A DNA stretch of 7,613 bases from Pseudomonadota bacterium (GTDB lineage Bacteria > Pseudomonadota > Alphaproteobacteria > Rhizobiales > Xanthobacteraceae), in assembly GCA_023405565.1 (NCBI GenBank), contig JAEXXW010000161.1, positions 1 through 7,613 on the forward strand. Reading direction: 5' to 3'. The notes under the pieces are model-generated. The model worked only from the letters and a program-made list of their open reading frames with translations. It was not told the DNA's origin and made no database searches. The position numbers and the translations under genes are program-made. Numbering within the stretch: the stretch's first letter is position 1; the number at the start of each line of letters is the position of its first letter. This document shows, in pieces, positions 6,117-7,613 of the stretch.

Positions 6117-6142
6117 CCGATGCGACGGGGCTCCCTGATCCG

Positions 6143-7396
6143 ATGACGACAACCAGTCGCCCGATGATCCGATTGGCCTGTCACCTGGCCCTGTTGCTGG
6201 TGACAATTGTTACCGCCAGTCTGCCCGCCCGCGCGCAAAGCGAAGCGGAGTTCCGCCAGTTCCTGCAATCGCTGTGGCCGGAGGCACAGGCGCTCGGCGT
6301 CTCGCGCAAGACATTCGACGAGGCCACGCGCGGACTGAAGCTCAATCTGTCGCTGCCGGATCTCGTCATTCCCGGCAAGCCGAAGGAAGCGCCGCGCGGA
6401 CAGGCGGAGTTCGAGCGCACACCCGAACAATATCTGTCGGAAACATCGCTCAGCCGGCTGACGGTGCAGGGGCAGAAGCTCGCATCCGAACACAGAGCGA
6501 CGCTCGCAGCGATCGAGAAGCGTTTCGGCGTGCCGCCATCCGTCGTGCTGGCGATCTGGGGCCGTGAGACGAATTACGGCAACGTCAAACTGCCCTACAG
6601 CACGATCGAGGTGCTCGCCGCCCAGGCTTACATGGGCCGCCGCAAGGAGATGTTCCGGCGCGAGTTGCTGCTGGCGATGAAAATCCTCGAGGAAGAGCAC
6701 GTCACACCCAAAGACATGAAAGCCTCATGGGCCGGCGCGATGGGACATACCCAATTCCTGCCGACCGATTTTCTCAAATATGCGGTCGATCAGGATGGCG
6801 ACGGCCATCGCGATATCTGGAATTCGGTGCCGGACTCGCTGGCCTCGGCCGCAAGTCAGTTGCTCGCCAAGGGCTGGGATCGCGGCAAACGCTGGGGCTT
6901 CGAAGTGAAGCTGCCAGCGAATGTCGATTGCTCCATCGCCGAGCCCGACACCAAGATGACGGTCGCCGAATGGATCAAGCGCGGCTATGTCCCTCTGACG
7001 TATAAACCGACGCGCGAGGAACTGGCCGAGGACGCCTCGTTGTTCCTGCCCGCCGGCCTGAATGGTCCCGCATTTCTGACGCTGAAGAATTTCTATGTCT
7101 TCAAGGGCTACAACTTTGCCGATCTATACGCGCTGTTCGTCGGCCATCTCGCCGATCGCATTGCCGGTGGAAAAAACTTTGCAACACCCTGGGGCAAGAT
7201 CGAACAGGCGCGATCAGACTATATCGAAACCATCCAGCGCTATCTGACCAAGGCTGGCTTCTACAGCGACAAGATCGATGGCAAAGCGGGAATGAAAACC
7301 CGCGCCGCGCTCGGCGCGTGGCAGAAATCGACCGGCGCGCCGCTCGATTGCTGGCCCTCCCGCGCCCTCGCCGAACGGATGCAGGCGGCGCGATAA
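6143..7396 (+). CDS. Secreted lytic murein transglycosylase, MltB family, with peptidoglycan-binding domain
   Basis: A 417-residue precursor. Residues 1-31 form a signal peptide with cleavage after A-R-A (31); there is no lipobox, so the product should be soluble in the periplasm rather than a lipoprotein like E. coli MltB. The SLT_2-type catalytic domain spans about 35-340: I-W-G-R-E-T-N-Y-G (138-146) holds catalytic Glu142, and G-A-M-G-H-T-Q-F-L-P-T-D-F (198-210) is the second family motif. D-Q-D-G-D-G-H-R-D-I-W (216-226) resembles the calcium-binding EF-hand loop of Slt35/MltB. A PG_binding_1 domain lies at about 352-417 (Y-L-x-K-A-G-F-Y, I-D-G-K-A-G, T-R-A-A-L-x-x-W-Q). The enzyme cleaves the MurNAc-GlcNAc bond and forms 1,6-anhydroMurNAc, for wall remodelling. 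The frame is open upstream into tam, but ATG 6143 is chosen because it starts the signal peptide; ATG 6164 is a shorter option. Confidence 0.92.
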   Translation: MTTTSRPMIRLACHLALLLVTIVTASLPARAQSEAEFRQFLQSLWPEAQALGVSRKTFDEATRGLKLNLSLPDLVIPGKPKEAPRGQAEFERTPEQYLSETSLSRLTVQGQKLASEHRATLAAIEKRFGVPPSVVLAIWGRETNYGNVKLPYSTIEVLAAQAYMGRRKEMFRRELLLAMKILEEEHVTPKDMKASWAGAMGHTQFLPTDFLKYAVDQDGDGHRDIWNSVPDSLASAASQLLAKGWDRGKRWGFEVKLPANVDCSIAEPDTKMTVAEWIKRGYVPLTYKPTREELAEDASLFLPAGLNGPAFLTLKNFYVFKGYNFADLYALFVGHLADRIAGGKNFATPWGKIEQARSDYIETIQRYLTKAGFYSDKIDGKAGMKTRAALGAWQKSTGAPLDCWPSRALAERMQAAR

Positions 7397-7409
7397 TCGC
7401 GGCAAAGAA

Positions 7410-7426
7410 AAAGCCCGGCGGGCTTT
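7410..7426. terminator. Bidirectional intrinsic terminator between convergent genes
   Basis: AAAGCCC (7410-7416) and GGGCTTT (7420-7426) are exact reverse complements with a 3-nt loop. On the minus strand the stem is followed by T-rich sequence (TTTTT-C-TTT across 7413-7403), a strong rho-independent terminator for the gene ending at 7462. On the plus strand only TTTC follows, so it is weaker for the transglycosylase gene, which ends 13 bp before it. Confidence 0.8.
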
Positions 7427-7461
7427 CGCACCGCCGAGCTCTCTGAACTCAAAGCATCAGA

Positions 7462-7613
7462 TCAGCCGCACACCTGAACGCGACGCACCTGCCAGTAATA
7501 ACCGTCCCAGTAACGCTGCTTCACCCAGCGGCAGGGCGGCGGCGCGTAATAGACCGGGCCCGGAGCATAATAAGCCGGCGGGGGCGGCGGGGGCGGCGCG
7601 TAATAATACGGGG
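7462..7613 (-). CDS. Pro/Tyr-rich, probably exported hypothetical protein (C-terminal part; the rest lies beyond the window)
   Basis: Reading leftwards on the minus strand, 49 codons end at TGA (complement of 7462-7464). The visible peptide starts with Tyr-Tyr-Ala-Pro repeats (three Y-Y-A-P units and a run of seven prolines) and ends with C-R-W-V-K-Q-R-Y-W-D-G-Y-Y-W and R-R-V-Q-V-C-G. Aromatic residues cluster around the two Cys, which could form a disulfide in an oxidising compartment. The sequence pattern cannot come from chance: the other frames here contain stops. Short periplasmic or surface proteins with Pro/Tyr linkers and W-D-G-x-Y-W endings are frequent in Bradyrhizobiaceae; no function is assigned. 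The gene is convergent with the transglycosylase and ends before the terminator at 7410-7426. Confidence 0.8.
   Translation of the reverse strand, partial: PYYYAPPPPPPPAYYAPGPVYYAPPPCRWVKQRYWDGYYWQVRRVQVCG

Noticed and set aside
5606..6142. Upstream extension of the transglycosylase frame through the tam gene
   Set aside because: The extension is out of frame with conserved Tam and Arg/Ala-rich; the signal peptide at 6143 marks the true start.

Overview
The window looks like chromosomal DNA from an alphaproteobacterium of the order Hyphomicrobiales, most likely near Bradyrhizobium, Afipia or Rhodopseudomonas. Three things suggest this: the GC-rich codon use, the small DUF1059 and DUF2188 proteins, and a ~100-bp interspersed palindrome built on GTCATTCCGGGGC. 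The palindrome assignment rests on memory of such genomes, not on a search. Most of the window is ordinary housekeeping and accessory metabolism. I found no phage, insertion sequence, CRISPR array, tRNA or rRNA.

Left part (1-2318), all on the plus strand: the 3' part of a GST-like (Fax/metaxin-type) gene, a CvpA-family membrane protein, a small DUF2188 protein and an exported cupin protein. The genes are separated by 50-210 bp, so they are not an obvious tight operon. A 7-bp hairpin directly abuts the cvpA start codon.

Middle (2319-3024): about 700 bp without a credible gene. It starts with a nested palindromic repeat (2372-2474), then a TTGACA/near-palindromic AT-rich motif (2487-2516), then about 450 bp packed with hairpins. 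Two long stems there contain G-U pairs only when read as plus-strand RNA, and 2897-2940 folds as a compact three-way junction. This is the least explained part of the window. It ends at a strong Shine-Dalgarno and a DUF1059 gene (3025-3240).

Right part (3437-7396), plus strand: ettA (ABC-F translation factor), a 66-residue almost pure coiled-coil protein, tam (trans-aconitate methyltransferase), and a secreted MltB-type lytic transglycosylase with a C-terminal peptidoglycan-binding domain. Gaps of 43, 9 and 26 bp suggest co-transcription of these four. No shared pathway is evident: they touch translation control, small-molecule methylation and cell-wall turnover. A 7-bp hairpin terminator (7410-7426) separates this run from a convergent minus-strand gene, of which only the Pro/Tyr-rich C-terminal 49 codons are inside the window.
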